The notes under the pieces are model-generated. The model was not told where the DNA came from. It made no database searches and saw only the letters and a list, made by a program, of their open reading frames with translations. A stretch of DNA of 64,000 nucleotides, from NCBI GenBank assembly GCA_038030265.1, contig CM075937.1, positions 2,480,001 through 2,544,000 on the forward strand, read 5' to 3'. Origin of the DNA: Corythucha ciliata. Its lineage: Eukaryota; Arthropoda; Insecta; Hemiptera; Tingidae. The number at the start of each line of letters is the position of its first letter. Positions within the stretch are counted from its first letter, which is position 1. A program made the position numbers and the translations under genes. This document shows positions 1-9,982 of the stretch, piece by piece.

Positions 1-284
1 CCACGAGTTTTGTTCACTTGTACAGCTTTGTGTACTTGTAGGCTAGGGCTCCGTATGATCCATTTTTGTGCAAAGTTTCCATCCGCTAGCATCATTTTTG
101 CGGCAGTTGTGCTAACAAGGAATTCGGAACTTCCACCTCCCACCATGACTACCCTTCCCTCTCCACTTTTTCGAAAAATGAAAACGTGAATCGAAGGCTG
201 TTATTACACCGGGTTTTTGTCCCAAATATGGTGTCACTAAGTTGGGTTATACTGGTGAATGGTGGCGAAGAAGTGGAAACTTAA
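1..284. other. Unassigned left edge
   Basis: I see no coding similarity, RNA gene or clear repeat in this stretch. It is ordinary mixed-composition DNA to the left of an AT-rich repeat. Confidence 0.5.
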
Positions 285-509
285 GAACGTTGAAATTAAA
301 AGTATTTGTATTTGTATTTTCGTGGAGTGAAATACAAAATACTTTTGAAAATGTTTTTCAAATACAAAGCCCAAAATTCTTTCAAAAATGTATTTTAAAT
401 ACAGAAATATAAATACTTTTCCAAAAGTATTTAAATACAAATACAAAATACGTATTTTGTATTTAAAATACAAAGTATTTTAAATACTCAAGTATCTTGT
501 CCACCCCTG
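285..509. repeat. AT-rich repeat with a hAT-like terminus
   Basis: The stretch is built from many short variants of AAATACAAATAC and its complement, so it can fold extensively on itself. Its right edge, read on the minus strand, starts CAGGGGTGGACAAG, a form commonly seen at ends of hAT-type MITEs. That edge directly abuts Copia sequence at 510, as if the element had inserted in the Copia gene. The matching left terminus and an 8-bp duplication were not found, so this is a fragment or a decayed element. Confidence 0.45.
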
Positions 510-765
510 TCCCTCACGAAGAAATGCCTCGTCTTGATATGCTTTGTTCGTTTAAGGAACTCCAGATTGTTCGATAGTCGAACCGCGTCTTCATTATCAA
601 CGAAGAGGGTAGGCATCGCTTCCATTCAAATGATGGCTCCTAGTAGTCTCTTGAGCCACACGACTTCTCTAGCTGCTTCGCTCGCTGCAACTATTTCAGC
701 TTCGGTTGTTGAAATGGCCACTGTTGCTTGCCTCTGGCCTGACCAAGAAACTGCTCAGCAGAATT
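510..765 (-). pseudogene. Ty1/Copia RNase H fragment
   Basis: The minus strand reads [20 protein letters not shown], followed by an alanine-rich helix ending in [11 protein letters not shown], then LFVDNEDAVRLSNN and RTKHIKTRHFF. These are the C-terminal RNase H motifs of Copia polyproteins: STTEAE carries catalytic Glu and DN the later acidic residue. One in-frame TGA interrupts it after LLGAII. Both ends are cut: the hAT-like repeat abuts it at 509 and a gypsy fragment in opposite orientation joins it at about 757-765. It may be the 3' part of the Copia element whose gag lies at 8.8-13.5 kb on the same strand, but that link is inference. Confidence 0.85.
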
Positions 766-1210
766 CCAAATAATGCTAGACCTCGGCATCTGTCGTCCCT
801 CTAAATCTTGTTGGTCTAGTCCGCTTCACCTCGTTCCTAAAAAAGACGGCACCTGGCGACCTTGTGGTGATTTCCGACGCCTAAACGCTGTCACCAAACC
901 TGACCTCTACCCTCTCCCTCATCTTCACGGGACGACAATTTACTCGAAGCTAGATCTCCTTCGAGCACACAACCAAACACCAGTCGCACCTTCCGACATC
1001 GAAAAAACCGCCATCATCACACCTTTCGGCCTTTTTGAGTTTCCGATTATGTGTTTTGTTTAACGCAACGCCGGTCAATCATTTCAGCGATTCATGGATG
1101 AAATACTTCGCGACCTTCCCTTCATCTTCGTTTACCTCGACGATGCGCTTATCGCTTCCAAATCTCCCGCAGAACATCTGGAGCATCTCACTCTCGTTTT
1201 CCAGCTGTAG
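757..1210 (+). pseudogene. Ty3/Gypsy reverse transcriptase fragment (plus strand)
   Basis: The reading frame carries [31 protein letters not shown] and [10 protein letters not shown], the fingers and palm motifs of a gypsy RT. At about 1060 it shifts frame and continues with the catalytic box VYLDDALIAS. It belongs to the same family as the minus-strand relic at 7255-8670: the two are near-identical where they overlap, but this copy lacks 7 residues after the PLPHLH motif. It keeps the YLDD box that the other copy has lost. Without gag, integrase or LTRs it cannot function. Confidence 0.88.
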
Positions 1211-2418
1211 CGTTAGGTTTTCTTAGTTAGATGGGGTCGCTACTTTTCCCCCGGTAAGTTTTTTTTGTAGGTCCTCTCTCACCTGTGGGTTTTGGTACAG
1301 GATTGGGGTAAAGAAAATTGAAACATTGCGGGGTGAAGTTGTCTTTATTTACCAGATTGAACGAAAGAGTTAAATAGAACTGTACAATATTTACAAGTGG
1401 GGAACCCCCTCTCCCCGATGAACTCCGCGGCAACACGCCCGCACGAGAAGTTGAGCCCCGAGGTACAAGGACCCGAAACCAACACTGACACGGCGTGCAA
1501 GAAAGGAAATTCGCTCACCAGATTCTGGTATTCCAACAAGTGACGACTTCGAAGTTGAACGAGGAATGGTTCTCAATATGGTCCCAAAAGCGGCGTGTTC
1601 GGTGGAGCAATCAGACTTGGGGGTAGCTTATCGCTTCAGTATGTGGTTGGTTGAGCCGGGGTCTGGCGACAACAATGAGTTGCTAACGTCGGTTGAGAAA
1701 GTGAGACAGCGTTCTCAACGAGGAAGTTCTCTGAAGAAGAAGACAAGGACGACGGTTGAGAAAGTGAGACAGCTTTCTCAACGAGGAAGTTCACTAAAGA
1801 AGACGACCAGGACACGGCGGTTCTTGTTGCGGCAAGAACGACTTGACTATTACTCGAACGCACTCTGCGGGTAGGAATCTCAAACTGGCTCACTGCTCTG
1901 CTCTGGCACACCCTGTTCACGGGTTACTCACTCACTCACGACTTTGCTTTTCACACAGATATCCGAGCCTTCCCGCTGTTCGAGACCGACTGTCCAAACT
2001 TCTCGCCTTTGCCAGGGTATCCTTTTTCTCCCCTCTACGGCACGCTCGCGCCTGCGCGGCCCGAGACCCCGCCCCCAAAGGCAAGAACCCCCGACCGAGC
2101 GCCCCACCGCAGGGTCCACCCAGGCGAACGAGGCTTCCTTCACACTTCGTACCTCCCACTCCCCTTCTTTCCCCTTTCGTTCATTCTCTGCGCGGGGTGG
2201 CTACCACGCTACATTCCCCCACCCCTAGCTACGAGCCAAATAAAATAAAATAAAAAATAAAACCCAAAATGTTTATTAAGTATAAAGAAGAAAAGAAAGA
2301 AAAGAAAATAACTTACATCGAAATTCGAAGGTACTATATTGGACGCTAATAAATGTAAACTGTTATGTAAACAGCTATAATTAATATGATGAAAATATAT
2401 ATGCTAACCATGACTTAA
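1211..2418. other. Non-coding stretch between gypsy pieces
   Basis: No conserved protein is recognisable. The left part is C/T-rich with a short tandem duplication, about 2030-2230 is GC-rich, and 2231-2420 turns A/T-rich with several AAAATA-type runs. By position it is where the 3' untranslated region and 3' LTR of the minus-strand gypsy element at 2.4-6.8 kb would lie, but I could not find a TG...CA-bounded LTR or a second copy. Confidence 0.4.
1691..1815 (+). repeat. Two-copy tandem duplication, 63-bp unit
   Basis: A unit starting GTTGAGAAAGTGAGACAG occurs at 1691 and again at 1754 with few differences. In one frame it reads as two copies of EKVRQ(R/L)SQRGSSLKK, but the surrounding frame has no recognisable protein, so it is most simply a local non-coding duplication. 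Confidence 0.7.
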
Positions 2419-3351
2419 TTAATTTTTTTTTTTTTTTTTTGTGAGTCCTTTGGATTTATAGAATTCCACGGCCCGGAGCCGACAAGCCCGGCACCTATTG
2501 TCTTCCCCCGAACAGTCGGACAGGTGGGGAATGGGGTTCTTCCGGTACCGGTACCATACATTACTGCAGGGCCGGCAGATCCGGTGCCATCTGGGGGGAG
2601 CTCGTATTTGACACACCGGGCACCTTTTGTCTGGCGTCCCCGAGGTTCTAGGAGCCTTTCCTATAGGCGCGTCGGATTTGATTGCGAGAGCATTGGGCTT
2701 GTTCGCTTTTTTAGAGCGACGATGTTGCCGAGAAGACGACTGGGAACGGCGAGGAGGAGAGGGCGAGTCAGGCACGGAAGACGACGGTTGCTCGCAGGAC
2801 ACCGACTTTTCACTTAGAGATGACGGAGGCGACGTTTTTGGAGAAGGGAGTGGTGAAGAGGGGACAAGACCATGATGTTTCGACACTGCTGGTAGTTCCG
2901 CTCGTAGTGCGTATTCTAATTCACGAATGTTAATAGGTTTCCCTCGTCTTGGGAATTCCAGCTGATCAGGTGAAACGGACAGAGGGTCCACCCCGATCTC
3001 CTCTTTCTTCATTGTAGACGATATCTTGTCCGGTGGGCGGATGAGGATGGTGTTGACCTGGACGCTAGAAGACTCCGTTTCGCCGCCGCTACTAATGGAG
3101 ATAATGTCTGGCTCTTCCCCCAGAGCTACGTGTATCTGCTGCAGGTTATTCACGCAGGTTTCCAGCATAGCGACTACGTTGCCTAAGCTTTCCTCCACCT
3201 CAGGGCAGTAGGCAGCGATGCCCCGCCGTATGTTTTTCAGCCACTCCCACTCGGTGCCGATGTTGCGAGCGGACGACAATACCTCGCGCCGGGCTGCCGG
3301 ACGCGTAAGGGTTCTCAGCGGCGCCATCGATGGTACCCCGAATTCAGACAT
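2419..3351 (-). CDS. ORF downstream of gypsy pol with paired-cysteine finger
   Basis: This is a 310-residue ORF if translation starts at MSEFGVPS. An upstream in-frame ATG at 3471 would add 40 residues encoded partly by a poly(A) tract and is less credible. The first 100 residues are predicted helical (WLKNIRRGIAAYCPEVEESL), the middle is rich in Ser, Pro and basic residues, and the end holds CPVC, CRPC, SDC and CRACRLR. The CX2CX11CX2C spacing followed by NVWYRYRKN, then CRACRLR, resembles a degenerate nuclear-receptor-type DNA-binding domain (normally CX2CX13CX2C), though the second finger lacks a ligand. The ORF ends in a run of lysines from an 18-base A tract. It sits 3' of pol on the same strand, where some gypsy elements carry an extra ORF. 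I do not recognise its family. It could instead be an unrelated insertion. Confidence 0.6.
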   Translation of the reverse strand: MSEFGVPSMAPLRTLTRPAARREVLSSARNIGTEWEWLKNIRRGIAAYCPEVEESLGNVVAMLETCVNNLQQIHVALGEEPDIISISSGGETESSSVQVNTILIRPPDKISSTMKKEEIGVDPLSVSPDQLEFPRRGKPINIRELEYALRAELPAVSKHHGLVPSSPLPSPKTSPPSSLSEKSVSCEQPSSSVPDSPSPPRRSQSSSRQHRRSKKANKPNALAIKSDAPIGKAPRTSGTPDKRCPVCQIRAPPRWHRICRPCSNVWYRYRKNPIPHLSDCSGEDNRCRACRLRAVEFYKSKGLTKKKKKN

Positions 3352-3687
3352 CTCTACAGGGAATAGAGTTCGCTTGGTTATGATTGTTCTTATTAAAGAA
3401 CCTTTCTCTCTTCTCCCCTTGTTATTTGTGTTTTTTTTTTTTTTTTCGGAAAGTGAAAACTCGACGAACACATAAGATACTTATAACAGACAACACATAA
3501 AAGAATTACACGTAAAGTAACAGTTAAACTAATTCTACTAGACACATAATGAGATTTATAGGGGTGCAACACCGTCAATTTTCATTAGTTACAACATAAT
3601 TTAATAGAAGGGGTAAAACCTATAATGCGATTATTTACAGAAGGTTGGGTTTGTTTTTTGTTTTTTGTTTTTGTTTTTGTTTTTTTT
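3352..3687 (-). other. Inter-ORF segment of the gypsy element
   Basis: There is no coding signal. Read on the minus strand there is an A-rich tract just after the pol stop (3655-3690) and a poly(A) run at 3430-3446 shortly before the downstream ORF. The latter falls inside the long-ORF extension and argues against the upstream ATG being used. Confidence 0.5.
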
Positions 3688-6600
3688 TTATTGCTTGCTC
3701 TCCCGCCGACCCTTACAATGTAAGGTAGCAAAATTCCACGGGGGACGCGGTCTTAAATTATACGGAAAGTCCGTTCGCTTGGTTTCCGTGTTACCCGAGG
3801 GCATTTCGACTGGAGGGGATTCCGAAACCCTCGTTTCCTCTTCCACGATCTCCATCTGTGGTATATTAGCTGTTATTTCGGTCTCTTCCCGGACGCACGG
3901 ACTAACTGGTCTTTCCTTTGGGGAGCCCGTGACCCAGCGTCTAGTCGTCACTAGGTCAGGGTCGTAACCTTCCATCAGAAAATTTTCCTCCTCCCCTTCT
4001 ACCCCTTTTTCGGCCAAGGAAGGGCTTGCTTTCGGATGGTCTTCTTCCAGTACAAAGCCTGGCTCATCCATCTGCCCGTCTGATATAAAGGCTGGTTTCA
4101 TTCGCTGTAGATTCACTACAGACGATTTTCCGATTGTCCTGTATTTCATACACCACTTCACTGATTCGCCGCACCACCTTATATGGTCCTTTCCAGCGAT
4201 TCGCGAACTTAGGGACTCCGGACGAGTGTTCTTGGGGGTGCCAAACAAATACGGCGTCTCCCTTTGAGAAATATCGAGGCCTACGTCGTGAATTGACCAA
4301 TCGGGATCGTTTGCCCCACGCTTCTTCGGCATTTCGCTGAGCTAATCTTAGAGCGACGGCATACTTTTGCCGGTGTTCCAAGTGAACCGCAGTTGGCGTG
4401 CCCGTAGGTGGTTTCAGAGCCATTTCTAACGGGGTGCGAAACTCCCGCCCAAACATTAAGTAATTTGGGGAGAATCCTGTACTAGAGTGAACTACATTTC
4501 GGTAGGCCGAAACCACGTAAGGGAGCCATTCTTCCCAATCGTGACCAAGTTGTTTTGTATATTTAGCGACTCCGTTAGCTAACGTGCGATGGAACCGCTC
4601 TACCATGCCATTCGATTGTGGATGGTAGGCAGTGGTCTGAATTTTGTCGATTTTTAGTTCCTTGCATAAATTCTTGATTGTGGCCGACACAAAGTTTCTT
4701 CCCTGATCCGAAAGCAACCTCTCCGGCACACCATAGCGTAAAAATAGCGCTTTTAATTCTCGAGCCGTTGTTTCCGCGGTTTGATCGGGTATCGGAATTG
4801 CTTCCGCGAACCGAGTGAAATGATCAATGGCCGTCAGTATATATCGGTTTCCAGACTTAGTCTCTGGTAGTGGACCTACGATATCTACCGCAACTACTTC
4901 CATAGGTCGAGTCGGAAAATATGGTTTTTGTATAGGTGGTGCTAATCCAGCAGGCGAATTTCTTCGCTGACACTGCTCACATGCCTGAATGTACCTTCGG
5001 ACTGTGGCTTCTAGCTTTGGCCAATACGCCACCCGTCGGACCAACTCAGCCGTTTTCGTCGCTCCGGGGTGACCGGATGATACTGCATCATGACACTCTT
5101 TCAGGATAGAGTCACGGAGAGTAGAGGGGATGAGTACCCGCCAATCGGGATAGTGGTCGCTACCATCACTGGACCAATATTTGATTCCATCCCTGTCTTT
5201 CAAATTTTTGCAATTTCCTTTACATAATTGTTGGACCCAGGGGTCCACTCCTTGAGCCACCTGTAATAAGTCCTGGACAAATAGTCTTGGCCTAGTTTCT
5301 TCACCTGCAACAGCTCCTACCATTCGGCTCAGGGCGTCAGCATTCGAGTGCTGAGTACCCGGCCGGTGCTGCGTACTGTAATCGTACTCTGCGAGTTTCG
5401 TACTCCATCGTGCAATTCGGGAGGTCGGATCTCTGAGCTTGAGGCTCCAGATCAGTGCGGCATGATCGGTCGTTAGTGTGAATTTCCTACCTAATAGGTA
5501 ACAACGAAAATGTTGTGTAGCCCATACAACGCCCAATAATTCCTTTTCAGTAGTCGAGTATTTCTGTTCGCACTCATTTAGAGTTCGACTAGCATAAGCT
5601 ATGGGTCTTTCAGTGCCGTTGTCTACTTGTGACAACACGGCGCCAAGGGCGAAATTGGAAGCGTCAGTGGCAAGTATAAATTCTTTAGTATAATCAGGAT
5701 ATGTCAACACAGAGTCAGACAACAGAGCATCTTTAAGCTTCTCGAACGCAAGCTGTTGTGGCTCTCTCCACTCAAACAGAGCGTCCTTCTTGAGTAATGA
5801 TACAAGAGGTTTCGATATTTTGGCATAGTCAGGAATAAATCTACGGTAGTAACCAGACAAACCCAAGAAAGATTTAACCTCCTTGACGTTGCTGGGCACT
5901 ATGAAGTCGTGAATTGCTTGTACCTTCTGTGGGTCGGGTCGCACTCCCTCGGCTGTGACCACATGCCCCAGATAAGTAACCTCTTCTCCTGCGAAGTGGC
6001 ACTTTTTCAAATTGAGTCGGAAGCGGGCAGTCTTAAATCGCTCCAATACCGCCTCCAAGTCTTTTAAATGAGTCTCTAGGTCGGGCGAATGGACGATCAC
6101 GTCGTCGAGATACGTGTAACAACAGACTCCTATCAATCCCTGTAGCAGATCATTCATGGCGCGTTGGAAAGTACTCGGCGCGTTTTTCAATCCAAATGCC
6201 ATTTTTCGGTATTCGTAATGGTGTCCTAGAGTGCGGAAGGCGGTTTTCTCCCGGTCTTCCTCACGAACCGCAATCTGATGATAGCCGGAAGCCATATCCA
6301 GGGTGGAAAAAACTTTACTACCTCCTAATTTTTCCAAAGTTTCATTAATTAGTGGTAAATGGTAAACGTCAGACTTAGTTACCGAGTTCAAAAGGCGAAA
6401 ATCCGTACAAAATCGAAATGAATCCGCTCCGGATGGGTCACGCTTGCGGACCATGACAACAGGGGCTGACCAAGGACTCAACGTAGGGCCAATTACTCCC
6501 TTAGCACTCAAATCTCTTAAGTGTTTCTCAACCACTGGGCGGAGTGAAAAAGGCACTGGGTACGGTCGACGCGCGATGGGGTCTGTACCGGGTTTCACAT

Positions 6601-6815
6601 CAATTTTGTGCTCCACATTTAATGAGCAACCGACCGCATCAGGGGAATTCCACAGTTCGCGAAATTCTTCGCATAACTGCGTCATCCGCTGACCGTACGG
6701 CTCAGGCAAATGTCCTAATTTCTTTTGTAGAAGGTCCTCAACCCCTGTCTCCATCGCCGGTGGGTCTTCCGTGTCGCTATCAGTGTCCCAAATATCAAAC
6801 GTCCTGTCGGGTACC
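3688..6815 (-). pseudogene. Ty3/Gypsy pol: RT, RNase H, integrase
   Basis: An 896-residue frame (6754 to 4064) carries RT with YLDD at residues 215-218, RNase H with D364, E403/E405 and D430, an HHCC zinc domain (H555, H562, C592, C595) and the integrase DDE triad (D624, D683, E719). The end of the integrase continues in another frame to 3688 with VVNLQRMKP and YNLRPRP, so one frameshift near 4130 breaks it. Upstream of the first Met the frame stays open to about 6815, where a BEL fragment starts, so gag and protease are missing. In life such a polyprotein copies the element's RNA into DNA and integrates it. Here the enzymatic core looks nearly intact and relatively young compared with its neighbours. 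Confidence 0.95.
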
Positions 6816-7255
6816 TTAACAAAGCCGTTAATTCTTTCCTTAGCGCCTTCACCTCGTCGACGTCGTTACAAGACGTAATGAGGTCGTCAACGTACGTATT
6901 TGAACGCAGGTGAGACGCTGCCAGCGGAAGAGAGTCACCTTCATCGTCACAGAGCCTTTTTAAAGTTCTTGTAGCCAAAAACGGCGAACAGCTGACCCCA
7001 AAGCTAACAGTGGTTAGTTTAAAAGTAAGAATTGAGTCTTGATCATTAGATCGCCAAAGAAACATTTGATAGTCCGAATGGTCCGGGCTGACGCGGATCT
7101 GGCAAAACATGCGTTTTATGTCGCCAATTAAGACTACGGGGTCTCTTCTAAAGAGCATTATGATACTTATTTGATTTTTCTGTAGCTTCGGACCAGCAAG
7201 CAAACAATCATTTAGTGAACGGCCGTTGGACGAAGGGGCGGACGCGTCATAGGCA
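6812..7255 (-). pseudogene. BEL/Pao reverse transcriptase fragment
   Basis: The open frame reads YDASAPSSNGRSLNDCLLAG, then LIGDIKRMFCQIRV, MFLWR, LTTVSFGVSCSPFLA and the catalytic TYVDDLI, all BEL/Pao RT signatures. There is no stop across the segment. It is an isolated piece: the left junction with gypsy pol is near 6812-6818 and the right junction with gypsy RNase H is near 7255. The downstream RNase H and integrase of the BEL element are absent. It could come from the same family as the RT-less BEL element at 9.0-13.1 kb, but the two share no overlap that would test this. Confidence 0.88.
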
Positions 7256-8670
7256 CCCGTTCGGTTTCACTGAGCTTCCGAGAGAAAAACTTTAGCGGTT
7301 GGCAGGTACCGTCGGTTTGTTGATGAAGAGCAGAGCCAATGGCAGTATCTGAAGCGTCGACGAAAAGGGTCAAGGGTGAGTCAGGCTTGGGGTTGACGAG
7401 AAGGGTAGCGTCAGCGAGATCTTGCAGGCAATGGTCGTAGGCCTCAATCAACTGATCAGTCCGTTGGATGGGAGATGTTTCGCTTTTGCTAGTTTAGTAG
7501 AAGGGAAGTTCGCGAAGTATTTCATCCATGAATCGCTGAAATGATTGACCGGCGTTGCGTAAACCGAAACACATCATCGGAAACTCAAAAAGGCCGAAAG
7601 GTGTGATGATGGCGGTTTTTTCGATGTCGGAAGGTGCGACTGGTATTTGCTTGTATGCTCGAAGGAGATCTAGCTTCGAGTAAATTGTCGTTCCGTGAAG
7701 ATTGGACGTGAAATCGTGAAGATGAAGGAGAGGGTAGAGATCAGGTTTGGTGACAGCGTTTAGGCGTCGGAAATCACCACAAGGTCGCCAGGTGCCGTCT
7801 TTTTTAGGAACGAGGTGGAGCGGACTAGACCGACAATATTTAGAGGGACGACAGATGCCGAGGTCTAGCATTGTTTGGAATTCTGCTTTGACAGCCTTCA
7901 ACATTTCGGGGTGAAGACGTCGAAAGCGGGAACGAACAGGTGGTCCGGTGGTTTCGATTGCGTGCTGGGTATTTTGTGGTAGAGACGGGCGTGGAAAAGA
8001 GGAAGGTTGAACGATCTCAGGGAATTGCGTGAGCAACGCGGCAAACTTGTTCGTCGTGTCACAGAGATTCAGGCGTGCTGGGTTATTCGACGGTTGCAGT
8101 TGAAGGATGAACATCAGCGGCAGAAAGTTGAGTAGAGCCATCCAACAGACGATGACGACAAAGCTCGATGAGAATATCGAAGTGTGCCAAGAAGTCGGCA
8201 CCGATAATGGGGTATGTTACCTCTGTGAGGACGAAGGGCCATCGAAACGAACGGTGAAGACCGAAGTCGAGTGAGAGAAAGCGGGAAACATACGTAGGGA
8301 TCGCAGAACCATCAGCAGTAGACAAGGTGAATTTCTGTGGGCCATTAGTTTTGTCACGGCGCGTACAGGGAATGACACTTACGTCGGCGCCTGAGTCGAT
8401 GAGGAAACGAACTTTGGTTCGCAGGCGGTGGGCAGGGTTGTGGGTCGCAGGCGGTTGATGATGTCACAGACGTATTCGAGGATGTCCATGTCGAGAGTGG
8501 AAACGACATAATTGAATTTCGTAGTGTCCTGAGTGATGCGGTTGGCTGGTAAGTCGAACTGAGCTTCGACTTGGCGGAACCAAAGATCGGGCCGGTGGCG
8601 CCAAAACGAAGGTAGCCGAACGCGTTGTGGCTCTAGAACCGCGTCGTCATTAGCCGGTTGAGCCATAATA
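7255..8670 (-). pseudogene. Ty3/Gypsy relic: gag start, protease, RT, RNase H
   Basis: Read from 8666 on the minus strand it starts with gag (MAQPANDDAVLE, LWFRQVEAQFDLP), jumps by deletion to the protease (LIDSGADVSVIP near 8364-8408, then [12 protein letters not shown]), continues with RT ([30 protein letters not shown]) and ends in the start of RNase H (LFVDASDTAIGSALHQQ, FFSRKLSETER). The RT palm with the YLDD box has been deleted at about 7494-7500, and several frame changes and stops occur. The same family is present in the opposite orientation at 757-1210. Confidence 0.92.
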
Positions 8671-8693
8671 CCACGAGTGAAGGGGCACGGCGA

Positions 8694-8708
8694 ACGTCGG
8701 GGTCACCA
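8694..8708 (-). promoter_or_regulatory. Primer-binding site of the gypsy relic
   Basis: The minus strand reads TGGTGACCCCGACG just inside the presumed LTR end and about 30 bases before the gag ATG at 8666. This is the usual leader form in arthropod gypsy elements, where a tRNA 3' end primes minus-strand DNA synthesis. Confidence 0.65.
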
Positions 8709-8710
8709 GT

Positions 8711-8825
8711 TGTATGCGTGTTCGCGGAAAACGAGACCTCGTAAGTCAGAGAACGAAAGTCTATATTTTTCCAACAATGAAAAAACCGAACAACTGATGT
8801 TGTCAAAATGTGAAGGGACGCCACA
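8711..8825 (-). repeat. Probable short LTR of the gypsy relic
   Basis: Read on the minus strand it starts TGTGGCGTCCC, ends CGCATACA and is followed by the primer-binding site, so it has the TG...CA form of an LTR, 115 bp long. On its other side Copia gag sequence resumes at once, which supports the boundary. No second LTR of this element was found, so the extent rests on one side only. Confidence 0.55.
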
Positions 8826-9005
8826 GGCATATAGCTGATTGGTCAAATTCTAGATGGTCCTGTCTGCCTTTGTCATTAACATCCAGCTTGATTTGAAAGA
8901 AAAATATTCTTCTGGTAGCGTTTCAAGTGTCTTGCAAATCAGAAATAATCGGGTAGTTCACTATGCGGTCCTCGTTCTTTCACAATTTCAATCTTCAAGT
9001 CATTC
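8826..9005 (-). pseudogene. Copia gag fragment, inner part
   Basis: The minus strand reads ICKTLETLPEEYFSFKSSW followed by KADRTI and, after an in-frame TAG, NLTNQLYA. This matches the Copia gag pattern of a short helix with LP-(E)EY then the NLT(x)QL region. The BEL element at 9006 separates it from the gag N-terminus at 13069-13468, and the gypsy LTR cuts its other end. Confidence 0.8.
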
Positions 9006-9199
9006 AGTTGAAAATTATTTGTTTTTCGCGCGCGGGTGGCTTCACTTTACTATGAGCTCTCATATGTTTTGTTGTTGTTTTTTTGTTCCCCCGGTTGGTT
9101 TTTGTGAAGTTTTTTTGATTACCTTAAAAATGAAATGTCTTTTTTTTCAATTTGTCCATAATTAAACGTTTTAAAAGGAAAGAACACCGATTTTTAACA
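9006..9199 (+). repeat. BEL 5' LTR
   Basis: This matches 12869-13063 almost base for base. It begins GTTGAAAATT after one altered base (the 3' copy begins TGTTG) and ends TTTTTAACA. Confidence 0.92.
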
Positions 9200-9230
9200 A
9201 GTGGCGACCGTTTTTAACAAGTGGCGACCG
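9191..9230 (+). promoter_or_regulatory. BEL primer-binding site, duplicated
   Basis: The LTR tail plus primer-binding site (TTTTTAACAAGTGGCGACCG) is present twice in a row. TGGCGACCGT directly after the LTR is the form used by many BEL/Pao elements. Only the second copy continues into the leader (TAACGGGAC). Confidence 0.75.
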
Positions 9231-9257
9231 TAACGGGACAGTGTTCTTTTTACGGAT

Positions 9258-9982
9258 ATGGATAAATTGACGAAAAACCGAAACGTGAAGCGAACGCGCT
9301 TTAACAAACTGTACGACGAGCTAATCGAATTCCTAGAAGAGAAGCCTTTCAAGTTTGCCGAATTCGAGACGAAGGCGGAAGCGTTCATCGAACGGTTCGA
9401 AGAAATTCGAGTTTTGGACAAGGAAATATACGAATTTCTACTGAATAGTGACAAGTCAGTGCATGTTTTGGAGGAAGAACTCGAACGATCCGACAATGTG
9501 CCAACAAGTACTACTCCATTCTTACTACAATGAAAAGGCTGGGAAAGAAGACCACTCTTCCTGAACAGAGCGAAGCAGATCGAAGTAGTTGTTGTTCTTT
9601 GAACATATCTGCAGAGAGGCGGAAGTATAAACTTCCCGTCATCGAACTGGGGAAGTATGATGGTGACCTCAAAGGATGGGTAAAGTTTTGATCTTTATTC
9701 CAGAAAATGGACAACGACACGGATGTAGACGACGCGGACAAGTTTCAGTACTTATTGCAAGCCACGGCTCCTGGTTCTCGAGCGCATCGAGTCGTTGAGA
9801 GCTACCCACCGACAGCTGAAAGCTACAAGAAAGCAATAGCCGCCTTAAAAGATGGCTTTGGACGACAAGACCTTCTAATAGAGGTATATTTCAGAGAACT
9901 AATCTCACTAATTACACCCGGCACACTAGTTGACACTCGGCAGCTGAGACATATCATGGGAGAACTCCGAGTCCACGGCTGA
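9258..9982 (+). pseudogene. BEL/Pao gag, N-terminal half
   Basis: The first 91 residues from MDKLTKNRN are charged and helical (IEFLEEKPFKFAEFETKAEA). After a stop and a frame change the sequence continues with LPVIELGKYDGDLKGW and, in a third segment from 9707, DDADKFQYLLQATAPGSRA and DGFGRQDLLIEVY. This is the DUF1759 gag region of Pao elements. At least two frame changes separate the parts. After position 9982 the expected gag continuation is lost. Confidence 0.85.

Noticed and set aside
534..773. Plus-strand 79-codon ORF with ordinary-looking protein
   Set aside because: It is the antisense shadow of the Copia RNase H motif, which reads clearly on the minus strand.
1843..2253. Long proline/arginine-rich plus-strand ORF
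   Set aside because: It lies in GC-rich non-coding sequence where all frames are open by composition. There is no similarity and no conserved motif.
8633..8830. ORF ahead of the gypsy gag
   Set aside because: It covers the LTR-like sequence and the primer-binding site and is open by chance.
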